DNA of 64,000 nt, taken from NCBI GenBank assembly GCA_963788115.1, contig CAWBFD010000002.1, positions 372,001 to 436,000 of the forward strand, given 5' to 3'. Source of the DNA: CAWBFD01 sp963788115. Its GTDB lineage: Bacteria > Actinomycetota > Thermoleophilia > Solirubrobacterales > 70-9. Below the pieces are notes generated by a model. It was not told the DNA's origin, did not search any database, and saw only the letters and a program-made list of their open reading frames with translations. This document shows, piece by piece, positions 42,104 to 51,106 of this stretch; the stretch's first letter is position 1, and each line of letters begins with the position of its first letter. The translations under genes were made by a program, and so were the position numbers.

Positions 42104-42194
42104 GCGCGCGAGGAGCGCACGGGCCGCGCGGCATGAGGCCGCGCGGCCCGTCGCTTCCGCCGACGCGACCGTCAGGCTCGAAAGCGGGTAACCG

Positions 42195-42650
42195 CTACTT
42201 GGCGATCGCGTAGCGAAGGACCGCAACCACCTGCTCGGGATCGCGCGCGGTCGCCATCGCGGCGCGGTCGATCTCCTTCAGCGCATGGTCGTGATCCGGG
42301 GGATGCAGAGTGATGATCGGCTTGCCGAGCGCCACGGCGTAGCCGGCCTCGAAGGCCGCGTTCCACTGCCTGTGCCTGTCGCCGAACCGGACGACGACCA
42401 CGTCGGCCCGGCGCAGAAGGGTCTGAGTGCGAACCGCGTTGATGCCGGCGCCCTTGTGGTCGTACCAGAACTTGTCGCTCTCCGGTCCGAGGATGTCGAC
42501 GCCGGCATCATCGGATGCGGCGTGGTCGGTCACGGGAGCCATCAGCGTCACCGGCAGGCCAGCCTCGCGGATCCCGTCGGCGATCCGCTCCCGCCAGTCG
42601 GAGTGGATCTCGCCGGAGAGGTAGACGTTCCAGCCGCCGTCGCCCGCCAT
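42195..42650 (-). CDS. YtoQ-family protein
   Basis: 151 residues from ATG 42650. WNVYLSGEIHSDWRERIADG, APVTDHAASDDAGVDILG, FWYDHKGAGINAVRTQTLL, ADVVVVRFGDRHRQWNAAFE and AGYAVALGKPIITLH are the conserved blocks of the YtoQ family, a nucleoside 2-deoxyribosyltransferase-like fold (SGEIHS, N-A-A-F-E-A-G-Y). Substrate unknown. It is divergent from the TrpB2 gene with 66 bp between starts. Confidence 0.88.
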   Translation of the reverse strand: MAGDGGWNVYLSGEIHSDWRERIADGIREAGLPVTLMAPVTDHAASDDAGVDILGPESDKFWYDHKGAGINAVRTQTLLRRADVVVVRFGDRHRQWNAAFEAGYAVALGKPIITLHPPDHDHALKEIDRAAMATARDPEQVVAVLRYAIAK

Positions 42651-42716
42651 CCGGTCGATCTTACGAGGCCCCAGTAGGGCCGCGTAGAATCGCGCCGCGC
42701 CGAGGAGAGGAGCGAG

Positions 42717-44081
42717 ATGAGCGAGCCGACCAAGTACCTGCTGGGAGAGGACCGAATCCCGACGAGTTGGGTCAACCTGCTCGCCGACCTCCCGGGCGAT
42801 CCGCCTCCCCCGCCCCTCCATCCCGCGACCAAGGAGCCGCTCGGGCCCGACGACCTCGCGCCCCTGTTTCCGATGGGGTTGATCGAGCAGGAGGTCTCGA
42901 CCGACCCCGACATCCCGATCCCGGAGGAGGTCCTCGACATCTACCGACTCTGGCGCCCGACGCCGCTTCATCGAGCGCGCCGCCTCGAGCGCGCGCTCGA
43001 CACGCCAGCCCACATCTACTACAAGTACGAGGGGGTCTCGCCGGCGGGCTCGCACAAGCCGAATACCGCCGTCGCGCAGGCGTACTACAACAAGCGGGAG
43101 GGCGTTCGCAAGCTCGCCACCGAGACCGGAGCCGGCCAGTGGGGGTCGGCTCTGGCCCTCGCCTGCGAGCTGTTCGGCCTCGAGTGCGAGGTGTTCATGG
43201 TCGGCGTTTCCTACGATCAGAAGCCGTATCGCCGGGCGATGATCGAGACCTGGGGCGGGACCGTTCACCGCAGCCCCTCCGACCGGACCGAGGCTGGCCG
43301 CTCCCAGGCCCAGCATCCTTCCGGCAGCCTCGGGATCGCAATCTCCGAGGCGGTCGAGGTGGCGGCATCGAACGACGACACCAAGTACTCGCTCGGCTCC
43401 GTGCTCAATCACGTGCTCCTGCACCAGACGGTGATCGGCACCGAGGCGATCGCTCAGATGGAGATGGCGGGCGAGTATCCGGATGTGGTCATCGGCTGCG
43501 TGGGCGGAGGCTCCAACTTCGCCGGAACGGCCTACCCGTTCCTGAGAAAGCGTCTCCGCGAAGGCAATGAGACCCGCTTCGTCGCCGCCGAGCCGGCCGC
43601 GTGCCCGACGCTCACGCGCGGCGCGTACCGCTACGACTTCGGCGACACGGTGGGGCTCACGCCGCTGGTCCCGATGTACACGCTCGGCCACGACTTCGTG
43701 CCGCCGCCGGTCCATGCCGGCGGCCTGCGCTACCACGGCGACGCCCCGAGCCTCTCGGCCCTGGTGAAGGAGGGGCTGATTGCGGCGAAGGCGGTGCCGC
43801 AGACCGCCGCATTCGAGGCCGCGGTGAAGTTCGCGAGGCTGGAGGGGATCATCCCCGGGCCGGAGCCCGCCCACGCGATCCGGGCGGTATTCGACGAGGC
43901 CGAGGCCGCCAGGGAGGCTGGCGAGGAGCGGGTGGTCCTGTTCAACCTGTCCGGCCACGGCCACTTCGACATGGCCGCCTACGACGCGTTCCATGCCGGC
44001 GAGCTCGAGGACCTCGAGTTCTCCGAGGCCGACATGGAGGCCGCGCTCGAGCGCCTTCCGGAGGCGCCGGCGCTGGCCTGA
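42717..44081 (+). CDS. Tryptophan synthase beta chain-like protein, TrpB2 type
   Basis: 454 residues, the length of the TrpB2 subgroup (longer than TrpB1 by an N-terminal extension). PLP-binding lysine K114 is in SPAGSHKPNTA; phosphate-binding glycines are in GCVGGGSNFAG; WRPTPLHRARRLE and ETGAGQWGSALALA are family signatures. It condenses indole and serine to tryptophan; TrpB2 often acts without TrpA, and no trpA is here. ATG 42717 follows AGGAGCGAG. An ORF of 599 codons on the other strand is only its shadow. Confidence 0.92.
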   Translation: MSEPTKYLLGEDRIPTSWVNLLADLPGDPPPPPLHPATKEPLGPDDLAPLFPMGLIEQEVSTDPDIPIPEEVLDIYRLWRPTPLHRARRLERALDTPAHIYYKYEGVSPAGSHKPNTAVAQAYYNKREGVRKLATETGAGQWGSALALACELFGLECEVFMVGVSYDQKPYRRAMIETWGGTVHRSPSDRTEAGRSQAQHPSGSLGIAISEAVEVAASNDDTKYSLGSVLNHVLLHQTVIGTEAIAQMEMAGEYPDVVIGCVGGGSNFAGTAYPFLRKRLREGNETRFVAAEPAACPTLTRGAYRYDFGDTVGLTPLVPMYTLGHDFVPPPVHAGGLRYHGDAPSLSALVKEGLIAAKAVPQTAAFEAAVKFARLEGIIPGPEPAHAIRAVFDEAEAAREAGEERVVLFNLSGHGHFDMAAYDAFHAGELEDLEFSEADMEAALERLPEAPALA

Positions 44082-44119
44082 ACGAGGCCCACGGACCGTC
44101 GCTATCGTCCGAGCCGCTC

Positions 44120-44208
44120 GGAGAGGTGACCGAGTGGCTTAAGGTGCGCGACTGGAAATCGCGTGGGCGGTGAAAGCTGCCTCGTGGGTTCGAATCCCAC
44201 CCTCTCCG
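44120..44208 (+). tRNA. tRNA-Ser (anticodon GGA)
   Basis: 89 nt. Acceptor GGAGAGG with CCTCTCC, discriminator G; anticodon loop CTGGAAA within CGCGA/TCGCG; long variable arm; T-arm GTGGGTTCGAATCCCAC. It shares the class-II Ser layout with 38984-39073 but is not flanked by the repeat family. Confidence 0.95.
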
Positions 44209-44291
44209 CCTGGCCCAGTCGTTCGACCAGCTCCCGGTGCGTCGTCAGGGCAATGCTGGCCGGCCTCGATGCGAGGAGAAAGGAGACGGCG

Positions 44292-44747
44292 ATGACGAGC
44301 AGCGGCGATCCCCTTGACTCCCTGGAGCCCCTCGTCGGCGAGTGGGCCATGAAGCCCGAGTTCGAGGGCGTCCCGCCCGACGCCCCCGGTGCGCCCGTCA
44401 GCTTCGAGTGGCTTTCGGGGCGGCGGTTCCTGATCGAGCGCTGGGAGATACCCGTTCCCGAGGCACCCGACGGGATCGCGGTCATCGGCGCGGACCCCGC
44501 GAGCGAGGGGAATTTCCTCCAGCACTACTTCGACTCGCGAGGCGTCGCGCGCGTCTACAAGATGAGCCTCGAGGAGGGGGTCTGGAAGCTATGGCGGGAT
44601 GAGCCGGACTTCTCCCCGCTCAACTTCTCCCAGCGTTTCACCGGGACCTTCAGCGACGACGGCAGGACCATCACCGGCCAGTGGGAGATCTCCCACGACG
44701 GCAAGACGTGGGAGCACGACTTCGACCTCACCTACACGAGGGAATGA
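44292..44747 (+). CDS. DUF1579-like small protein
   Basis: 151 residues from ATG 44292 (GGAGA upstream). LDSLEPLVGEWAMKPEF, FEWLSGRRFLIERWEIP, NFLQHYFDSRGVARVYKMSL and FTGTFSDDGRTITGQWEISH describe a small lipocalin-like beta-barrel of the DUF1579 type, widespread and of unknown role. Its stop overlaps the start of a sulfotransferase relic in the ATGA form. Confidence 0.8.
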   Translation: MTSSGDPLDSLEPLVGEWAMKPEFEGVPPDAPGAPVSFEWLSGRRFLIERWEIPVPEAPDGIAVIGADPASEGNFLQHYFDSRGVARVYKMSLEEGVWKLWRDEPDFSPLNFSQRFTGTFSDDGRTITGQWEISHDGKTWEHDFDLTYTRE

Positions 44748-45150
44748 GCTCGGAGTTCCCCGAGCCGATCTTCGTGTGTGGCGTGGGTCGCAGCGGCACC
44801 CACGTGATGGGGCGGCTTATCGCTGCGGATCCGCGGTACCACTGGATCAGGACCGAGGTGCGCTTTCACGCGTCGCCCGGTGGGCCTCCCTGACCTCTGC
44901 CGCGGCCGCGACCAGGCGGCGGCTCCCCGCCCTCTCGCTCTTCCCGGACGCGCGGTTCATCAACATGGTGCGCGCCGCCGACCGCTCGATGCGCGAGATC
45001 CCCGAGGGCACGATGCTCACCCGTGTTCCGCGACGACCTGACTGCCCACGATCGAGAGCGGAGCTTCGCCCGCCTGGTCGAGTTCCTCGAGATCGACGCT
45101 CAGGAGCCGATGCGCGCGTACTTCAACTCGGAGGTCACGGCGGCGGCGCG
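44744..45150 (+). pseudogene. Sulfotransferase relic
   Basis: PIFVCGVGRSGTHVMGRLIA (P-loop-like PAPS-binding start), then LFPDARFINMVR and DLTAHDRERSFARLVEFLEI match successive blocks of the intact gene at 46145-47074, but in three different frames and with the intervening parts deleted. A stop follows 50 codons after the start. A decayed duplicate. Confidence 0.75.
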
Positions 45151-46088
45151 GTTCCGCCCGCGCCGAGGAACTCGAGCGCCCTCTCGGCCACAATCTGGGG
45201 CGCCTCCTCGGGGAGGTAGTGCCCCGCCTCCCCGATCGCTTCGAGCCGGAGATCGTCGGCGTGGCGCTCGTGGTCACGGTAAGCCGACGGCGAGAAGAGC
45301 CGGTCCCGCTCGCCGTGGAGGACGAGGGTCGGCGTGGTCAGGTACGCGTCGCGATAGCGGCCGGCGAGCAGGTGTCGGACCTCCCGGGTGAGGAAGGTGC
45401 GGTGCAGCAGCGACCCGGCTCTGGCCCGCGTGGACGCCTTCAGATCGCGGGTGTAGATCACCAGGGCCGCCTCGCCGACGCTCCCGCCCTCCGCGGCGAA
45501 CCGGCGAATCTGACGCGCGGGGAGACCGGTCCCCCGATGCACAAGCCGCCGTCCGAGCGGCGAGCCCATCGACGCGTGACGCAGTCCCACCCCCCGATGC
45601 AGCAGCTGTCGTCCAAGCGGCGACGCCATCAGGGCGTGTTGATGCAGCCGCCGCGCGCCGACCGCGCTCGCCGGATACGGCCGGGCCCACGGCGGAGGGG
45701 AGCCCAGAACAACCAGCTTCTCGACGAGTGCGGGATGGCGCATCGCCAGGAGCAGGCCGATCCACCCGCCCCAGTCGTGACCGATCAAGGCCACGCGCGG
45801 GATCTCCATAGCCTCGAGCACGCGCGCGACGTCATCCGCCATGTTCTCCTTCTCGAACCCTTCCCAGGCGATGTCGGTCCAGCCGAACCCGCGGAGGTCC
45901 ATCGCCAGCGCCCGCCGGCCCTCCGCCAGCCGCGGCATCACGTCTCGCCACGCGTACCAGTGCTCGGGCCATCCGTGGAGGAGCAGGACCGGGGCCCCCT
46001 CCCCGGCGACGGCGACGTGGAATTCGAGGTCTCCGCCGCGGACGAACATGTGGTCCACGCCCGGCACCTGGGGCATTTGGAGCGCCAT
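45135..46088 (-). CDS. Alpha/beta hydrolase (epoxide hydrolase/haloalkane dehalogenase-like)
   Basis: 317 residues from ATG 46088. HGWPEHWYAW is the oxyanion-hole loop of the epoxide-hydrolase group, D105 in GHDWGG the nucleophile (Asp, not Ser), and GEAGHYLPEE carries the catalytic His. The cap region contains a near-tandem duplication (SPLGRQLLHRGVGL then SPLGRRLVHRGTGL). Substrate unknown. Its 3' end overlaps the sulfotransferase relic by a few bases on the other strand. Confidence 0.87.
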   Translation of the reverse strand: MALQMPQVPGVDHMFVRGGDLEFHVAVAGEGAPVLLLHGWPEHWYAWRDVMPRLAEGRRALAMDLRGFGWTDIAWEGFEKENMADDVARVLEAMEIPRVALIGHDWGGWIGLLLAMRHPALVEKLVVLGSPPPWARPYPASAVGARRLHQHALMASPLGRQLLHRGVGLRHASMGSPLGRRLVHRGTGLPARQIRRFAAEGGSVGEAALVIYTRDLKASTRARAGSLLHRTFLTREVRHLLAGRYRDAYLTTPTLVLHGERDRLFSPSAYRDHERHADDLRLEAIGEAGHYLPEEAPQIVAERALEFLGAGGTAPPP

Positions 46089-46144
46089 GGACACGGAGTC
46101 CTAACATGGCGGCTCGTTCTAGCGCGCACGGCACCGTGGTAACG

Positions 46145-47074
46145 ATGAGCAACGACGACCAGAGCTTTCCCCAGCCGATCTTCGTCGGCGGCACCGCCCG
46201 CAGCGGCACGCACGCAATCGGACGCCTGCTCGACGCCCACCCTCGGTACCACATGATCAAGCTCGAGACGAGGTTCGTCTCGGCGACGGCCGGCCTGGTC
46301 GATCTGCTGAACGACGAGACCACGATGCCCCGGTTTCTCGAGAAGTGCTTCGGGAAATGGTGGTCGCGCGGGCTGCGGCACATCAGGGGGTTGCAGCTGA
46401 TCGTCGAGCGTGACCGATTCGAGGCGGCGATCGCTCAGTTCCAGGAGGGGTACGAGGACGATCGCTGGGGGGCATCGAGCCGCCTGATCCGTGAGCTGCT
46501 CGACCCCACGGCGGAACGCGCGGGCAAGCCTGCGTGGGTGGAGCTGTCCGGACAGAACATCAGGACCGCGCCGACGCTCCGCAAGCTGTTCCCGGACGCC
46601 CGGTTCATCCACATGGTCCGCGACGGGCGCGCGGTCGTGGCCGGGATCGTGCGCAAGCGAGATATGCCGGACGATCTCGATTACGCAATGCACCACTGGC
46701 AGGAGCGCGAGCGCGGATCGGCGGCCGCGCTCCGCCAGCTGCCCCCCGGCTCCGCCCTGACGATCCAGCTCGAGGACCTCGCCGCGCACGACCGGGAGCG
46801 CACCTACGCCCGCCTGGTGGATTTCCTCGCGCTGGAGCACGACGGCCCGATGCGCCGTTACTTCGACGAGGAGATCAACGCCGAACGCGCCCACATCGGC
46901 GCGTGGCGTCAGCGAATCGCCCCGGAGGACGTCCGCTGGATCGAGCGTCGCTACCGGCGGCTCGTGCCGCAGCTGCGGGCGGAGGGGGTCGACTGGCTCG
47001 CGGATCCCGAGCCGCGGGACTTCTGGCCGTTGCGCGGTCGTGTCCGGCTCAGGGCGCAGACCCCGGAGGGCTGA
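46145..47074 (+). CDS. Sulfotransferase-family protein
   Basis: 309 residues from ATG 46145. The 5'-phosphosulfate-binding loop is FVGGTARSGTHAIGRLLDAH, the 3'-phosphate motif FIHMVRDGRAVVAGIVRK; FPDARF, ALTIQLEDLAAHDRERTYAR and WIERRYRRLVPQL complete the fold. PAPS-dependent sulfation of a sugar hydroxyl is the family reaction. It is divergent from the hydrolase gene. A decayed copy lies 1 kb to the left, so this gene was locally duplicated. Confidence 0.87.
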   Translation: MSNDDQSFPQPIFVGGTARSGTHAIGRLLDAHPRYHMIKLETRFVSATAGLVDLLNDETTMPRFLEKCFGKWWSRGLRHIRGLQLIVERDRFEAAIAQFQEGYEDDRWGASSRLIRELLDPTAERAGKPAWVELSGQNIRTAPTLRKLFPDARFIHMVRDGRAVVAGIVRKRDMPDDLDYAMHHWQERERGSAAALRQLPPGSALTIQLEDLAAHDRERTYARLVDFLALEHDGPMRRYFDEEINAERAHIGAWRQRIAPEDVRWIERRYRRLVPQLRAEGVDWLADPEPRDFWPLRGRVRLRAQTPEG

Positions 47075-47128
47075 ACGCGATCATCAGAAGCGGACACGGG
47101 TCGCCAGATCGATCGGCCTCGTACGTGA

Positions 47129-47305
47129 GTTCGAGGCGAAGCCGGGGCATTTCCACGATCTGGGCGACGGCCGGGTGCTGGTGCTGGGCGCATGGCGGGC
47201 CCAGGCCCGGCGCGCCGAGGTACTGCTGGATTTCCCGCAGGCGGCCTGGCTAATCCAGGCCCGGGCGGGAAAGGTCAGCAGGCTACAGTCGTTCACTGAT
47301 CCGAG
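47129..47305 (+). pseudogene. SnoaL-like gene relic, copy 2
   Basis: FEAKPGHFHDLGDGRVLVLG, AWRAQARRAEVLLDFPQAAW and KVSRLQSFTDP form the C-terminal half of a SnoaL-like protein in one frame, without a start. 47129-47240 is close to identical to 20084-20194, 27 kb away. Confidence 0.65.
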
Positions 47306-47370
47306 GGGGGCCTCGAAGCTGCCGGGCTGGAGGGCTAGGAGCCCGGGTCCGGACGACGTGTCCGGTCGGC

Positions 47371-48780
47371 CTACCCGTTGGCGCCTTCCAGAGGGCCGAA
47401 CGCGATCAGACTGACGGACCCCTCGGTCCCGCCCTTCCCGTTCTCCACCAGGAAGTCCGTGTGCCCGTTGCGGTCGTAGTCGAGCGCGGTGACGGATTCG
47501 CCCTCGCCCTTGGGCATCCGCGGGAGCAGCATGTTCACGAATCGCCCTCCGCCGCGATTGACCAGCATCAGATCGTCGTAGTCCGCATCGCGCGGGCCTC
47601 TGCGCACGACGTAGATGTCAGTGAGCCCGTCCGCGTCGACGTCGCCCAGCGCGAGGGCCACAGTGTCGCTCACGTCGAGGTCGTAGGAGCGCTCGAACCG
47701 CCCCTGCCGCTGAACGCGCACGTGAAGCCCGCCGCCGCCCAGGTAGATCAGGTCGAGCCGCGAGTCGCCGTCGACGTCGCCGAACACCGCCGCCCCACAG
47801 TCCGCGTCGGCGTTCACATCGTCGGCCACGTCCTGGTAGCGCTCGTTGGCGATGTTGCGATAGAGCCGGATCCCCGCCTCCTCGCTGCACAGAAGGAGAT
47901 CCTCGAGCCCGTCCTCGTCGAAGTCGGCGGCCTGGATCGTGTTGGCGCCCTCGGGGCGGGTCACGCCGTACTCGGGCGCGTTGCGAAAGCGCTTCCCGCC
48001 CTGGTTGATGAACAGCCGGTTGGGCGAGCGCTGACCGTCGGACCGCTCGGGCGTGGTGCCGTGGAAGAGATCCGGATAGGCGTCCCCGTTGGCGTCGACG
48101 AAGGTCACCACCCGGCCACGAGCAAAGCGGTCCTCCACCCCGTATCTGTGAGCCTCGGAGCTGAAGGTCCCGCCCCGGTGCTGGATCCACAGCGTCTTCC
48201 GGTTCGGCGCCGTGCCGTGGACCCCGCCTGAGGTGCAGAAGATGTCGATGCGGCCATCCTGGTTGATGTCGGCCGCGGCGCACCCGTGCGGGTCACGGAT
48301 GTTCTTCTGCGATTGAGGGATGGCGATGCCCGTGACGTCGGCGAAGGTCCCGTTGTGCTCGTTGCGATAGAGCCGGAGGTAGGCGAAGTAGTGGCGGTTG
48401 ACCAGGAGGTCGTCCCAGCCATCGTCATCGAAATCGAGCGCGAGCGACCCGTACGTCCGCGTGTACTCGTAGATGCCGGCCTCCTCGCTGACGTCGGTCG
48501 CCTTGATCCCGAGCCTCTCGCTCGTGGTGACGTCCCGGGCGGCGAGCTTGTAGCCCTGGGTCCTGCGCTCCCCCTTGGCGTCCTTGAACAGACCGGACGA
48601 CGGATCGGCTGAGGCGGAGTTCCCGTCCTTGCCCCTCCCCCCTCCGCCTCCCTCGGGCTCGTCGGAGTCGCTCGAGGCGCTCAAGGCGACCAGAGTGATC
48701 GACCCGGCGATCACCAGCAGCGCGATGGCCGCCGCGATCCATCCGGCCGCACTAGTCCTTGGGAAGTTCACGTCCGCCAC
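47371..48780 (-). CDS. Membrane-anchored FG-GAP/VCBS repeat protein
   Basis: 469 residues. An N-terminal signal anchor (GWIAAAIALLVIAGSITLVA) and a Gly-rich linker precede a seven-bladed propeller built of D-x-D-x-D-G-x-x-D motifs: DFDDDGWDDLL, DINQDGRIDIF, DANGDAYPDLF, DFDEDGLEDLL, DVDGDSRLDLI, DVDADGLTDIY, DYDRNGHTDFL. These loops bind calcium in integrin-type folds. Probably a surface adhesion or glycan-binding protein. Closely related in layout to 49877-51106; a sulfotransferase gene lies between them. Confidence 0.88.
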   Translation of the reverse strand: MADVNFPRTSAAGWIAAAIALLVIAGSITLVALSASSDSDEPEGGGGGRGKDGNSASADPSSGLFKDAKGERRTQGYKLAARDVTTSERLGIKATDVSEEAGIYEYTRTYGSLALDFDDDGWDDLLVNRHYFAYLRLYRNEHNGTFADVTGIAIPQSQKNIRDPHGCAAADINQDGRIDIFCTSGGVHGTAPNRKTLWIQHRGGTFSSEAHRYGVEDRFARGRVVTFVDANGDAYPDLFHGTTPERSDGQRSPNRLFINQGGKRFRNAPEYGVTRPEGANTIQAADFDEDGLEDLLLCSEEAGIRLYRNIANERYQDVADDVNADADCGAAVFGDVDGDSRLDLIYLGGGGLHVRVQRQGRFERSYDLDVSDTVALALGDVDADGLTDIYVVRRGPRDADYDDLMLVNRGGGRFVNMLLPRMPKGEGESVTALDYDRNGHTDFLVENGKGGTEGSVSLIAFGPLEGANG

Positions 48781-48832
48781 GCGCTCCGATAGGCGCGGGA
48801 GGCTAACAAGGACGCACTACCATCCCGGGGCC

Positions 48833-49729
48833 GTGAGCCACGCCGGATCCGACACCCAGGTCGGCGCTCCCGCTGAGCGCCGCGACCTCCGCTCGACCCC
48901 CGGGGCCCTGCCCAACCTGATCGTGATCGGGGCTCAGAAGTGCGGTACGAGCGCCCTCCACAACTACCTCGCACGCCACCCCGAGATCTCGATGTCGCAC
49001 CCGAAGGAGCTCAACTTCTTCGTTGCGGAGGAGGGGGCGCAGGCAGTGGCGGCCGCGGTCAAGAACTGGAGCCTGGGCGTCGACTGGTATCGAGCCCAGT
49101 TCGACCCCGAGGCGATGGTACGCGGGGAATCCTCGCCCAACTACACGGCCGACCCGGCCCTGCCCGGGGTTCCCGGACGGATGGCAGAGCTGATCCCCGA
49201 CGCCAAGCTGATGTTCATGGTCCGCGACCCGATCGCCCGCGCGCGCGCTCAGTGGATCCACAACTACTCCAACCGGGTACAGCACAAGCCGCTTGACCGG
49301 GCGGTGCTCGAGGACGAGGAGTACGTGGCCCGCTCCAGCTACCACCACCAGCTCGCCCTGTTCTGTGAGCACTACCCGATGGAGCGGATCCTCGTCCTGG
49401 AGCAGGACGAGCTCCTGCACGACCGCGAGGAGACCCTGAAGCGGGTCTTCGGCTTCCTCGGGGTCGATGAGGACTTCTGGCACAAGGCCTACAGCCGCAA
49501 GCGCCACGAGACGCAGAAGCGTCGGCGGAAGACCTGGCTGGGGGTGAAGCTATGGAGGCGGCTTCCCCACCGGTTGCGTAACGCCCGCCACCGGTGGCCG
49601 CTCTCGACCGAGTTCGAGCACACCGAGCTCGACGATTCGACACGTGCCGAGCTGGCCGACCGCCTCCGCGACGACGCCAACCGCCTCCGCGAGCTGACGG
49701 GCAAGCCCTTCGCGAGCTGGTCGGTGTGA
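48833..49729 (+). CDS. Sulfotransferase (heparan-sulfate N-deacetylase/sulfotransferase-like)
   Basis: 298 residues from GTG 48833. NLIVIGAQKCGTSALHNYLA is the PAPS loop with the Q-K-C-G-T form typical of glycosaminoglycan-type sulfotransferases; SPNYTADP, MFMVRDPIARARAQWIHNYS and YHHQLALFCEHYPMERILVL follow in family order. The longer frame upstream (to 48575) is not similar and is rejected. Divergent from the FG-GAP gene with 52 bp between starts. Confidence 0.9.
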   Translation: MSHAGSDTQVGAPAERRDLRSTPGALPNLIVIGAQKCGTSALHNYLARHPEISMSHPKELNFFVAEEGAQAVAAAVKNWSLGVDWYRAQFDPEAMVRGESSPNYTADPALPGVPGRMAELIPDAKLMFMVRDPIARARAQWIHNYSNRVQHKPLDRAVLEDEEYVARSSYHHQLALFCEHYPMERILVLEQDELLHDREETLKRVFGFLGVDEDFWHKAYSRKRHETQKRRRKTWLGVKLWRRLPHRLRNARHRWPLSTEFEHTELDDSTRAELADRLRDDANRLRELTGKPFASWSV

Positions 49730-49755
49730 ATAAATCCGCCGCCTCCTCCGCTCCC

Positions 49756-49789
49756 GCCCGAGTACCTTGCCCTCGGCTTCGCCTCGGGC
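49756..49789. terminator. Inverted repeat between convergent genes
   Basis: GCCCGAG (49756-49762) pairs with CTCGGGC (49783-49789); the 20-nt interior has a second imperfect pairing. It lies between the sulfotransferase (+) and FG-GAP (-) stops. Confidence 0.45.
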
Positions 49790-49876
49790 ATCTCAATTCT
49801 GCTCCCGCGTCCGGGGGCGGCGGGTTCGGGCTCTGGCGCCCTGGCGAAGTGGGCCGCTCGACCCGGGACTTCGTCC

Positions 49877-51106
49877 CTAGTTCGGGAGGAAGGCGATCAG
49901 GCGGATCGGGCCGCGGTTGTCGAGACGGCCGTTCTGGACGATGAAGTCCGTGAGCCCGTTGCGGTCATAGTCGATCGGGGTCACCGCCTCACCGACCCCA
50001 CGGTGGGTCTGGGGGATGCTCATGGTCTTGAAGCGCTTGCCCCCGCCCCGGTTGAGGAGCATCCGGTCGCTTCGATCGGCTCCCGCCCGAGGCCCGCTGC
50101 GCAGCAGGTAGATGTCCGTGCGGCTGTCTCCATCGACGTCGCCCGTCGCGAACGTGAGCGCTCCCGGCGTCCCCAGCTTGAAGCCCGGACGCTGAAAGCG
50201 CTTGGCGCTCTGGATGCGCACGCTCAGACCGCCCTCCGAGGTGGTGACGAGGTCAGGTCTCCCGTCGCCGTCTATCCGCACCAGCTCGGCGTCGTGACAG
50301 GGCTGCCCCAGGCCGACCTCGCTCGAGACGTCACGAAATCGCCTGCCGGCGATGTTGCGGTAAAGGGCCGTGCCCGCCTCGCCGCAGGCCAGCAGATCCT
50401 CGCGTCCGTCCCGGTCGTAGTCGATCGCCTGCGCGCTCGTCTCGTCCTTCTCGCCGTTGACCCCATACCGCGGGGCGTTGCGGAAGCGCCGGCCGCGCAC
50501 GTTGATGAACAGCCGGCTCGGGGTCCGGTGAGCGTCCACGCGAGGCGAGGCGTTCGCGACGTAGAGGTCCGGATAACGATCGCCGTTGGCGTCAAGGAAC
50601 GCGGGCTCGCGGCCGCGGCCCCAGGGATCCTCCAGCCGGTACTCGTCCGCGCTCGCGAGGAAGGTCCCGTCGAGCTGCTGGAGCCACAGCATCTTTGGAT
50701 TGGGCTCGCTGCCCGCGGCTCCCCCCCTGCGGCCACCCACGGTGCAGTAGACGTCGACGAGACCGTCCACGTCGACGTCGGCTGCCGCGCAGCCGTGGGG
50801 ATCCTCGAGCATGCGCTCGGTCTCGGGGATCGCCTGGTCGGTGACGTCGGTGAAGGTGCCCTCCTGATTGCGATAGAGACGCGGAAAGGCCTCGTAGTGG
50901 CGGTTGATCAGCAGGTCATCCCAGCCGTCCTCGTCGTAGTCGAAGACCAGGGCTCCGTGCGTATGGGTGATCTCGTGGATTCCGACCTGCCGGCTGACCT
51001 CGAAGGCCTCGCTCGCAACCCCGGCCTGTGCCTCGGCGCCCACCCACGCGATCGCCACCAGCACGGCAGCCCAGGACACGACGAAGGCCGCGCGGATCCG
51101 GCTCAC
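49877..51106 (-). CDS. Secreted FG-GAP/VCBS repeat protein
   Basis: 409 residues with a signal peptide (FVVSWAAVLVAIAWVGAEAQ) and the same calcium-loop propeller as 47371-48780: DYDEDGWDDLL, DVDVDGLVDVY, DANGDRYPDLY, DYDRDGREDLL, DGDGRPDLV, DVDGDSRTDIY, DYDRNGLTDFI. Blocks such as PHGCAAAD and RNAP.YGV are shared exactly, so the two are paralogues. GTG 51106 overlaps the stop of the upstream glycosyltransferase-like gene (GTGA), indicating an operon with it. Exported; likely surface-associated. Confidence 0.87.
   Translation of the reverse strand: MSRIRAAFVVSWAAVLVAIAWVGAEAQAGVASEAFEVSRQVGIHEITHTHGALVFDYDEDGWDDLLINRHYEAFPRLYRNQEGTFTDVTDQAIPETERMLEDPHGCAAADVDVDGLVDVYCTVGGRRGGAAGSEPNPKMLWLQQLDGTFLASADEYRLEDPWGRGREPAFLDANGDRYPDLYVANASPRVDAHRTPSRLFINVRGRRFRNAPRYGVNGEKDETSAQAIDYDRDGREDLLACGEAGTALYRNIAGRRFRDVSSEVGLGQPCHDAELVRIDGDGRPDLVTTSEGGLSVRIQSAKRFQRPGFKLGTPGALTFATGDVDGDSRTDIYLLRSGPRAGADRSDRMLLNRGGGKRFKTMSIPQTHRGVGEAVTPIDYDRNGLTDFIVQNGRLDNRGPIRLIAFLPN

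Noticed and set aside
42195..43994. A 599-codon minus-strand frame across the TrpB2 gene
   Set aside because: Only its last 151 codons (YtoQ) look like protein; the rest is arginine/leucine-rich shadow opposite TrpB2, whose motifs are complete.
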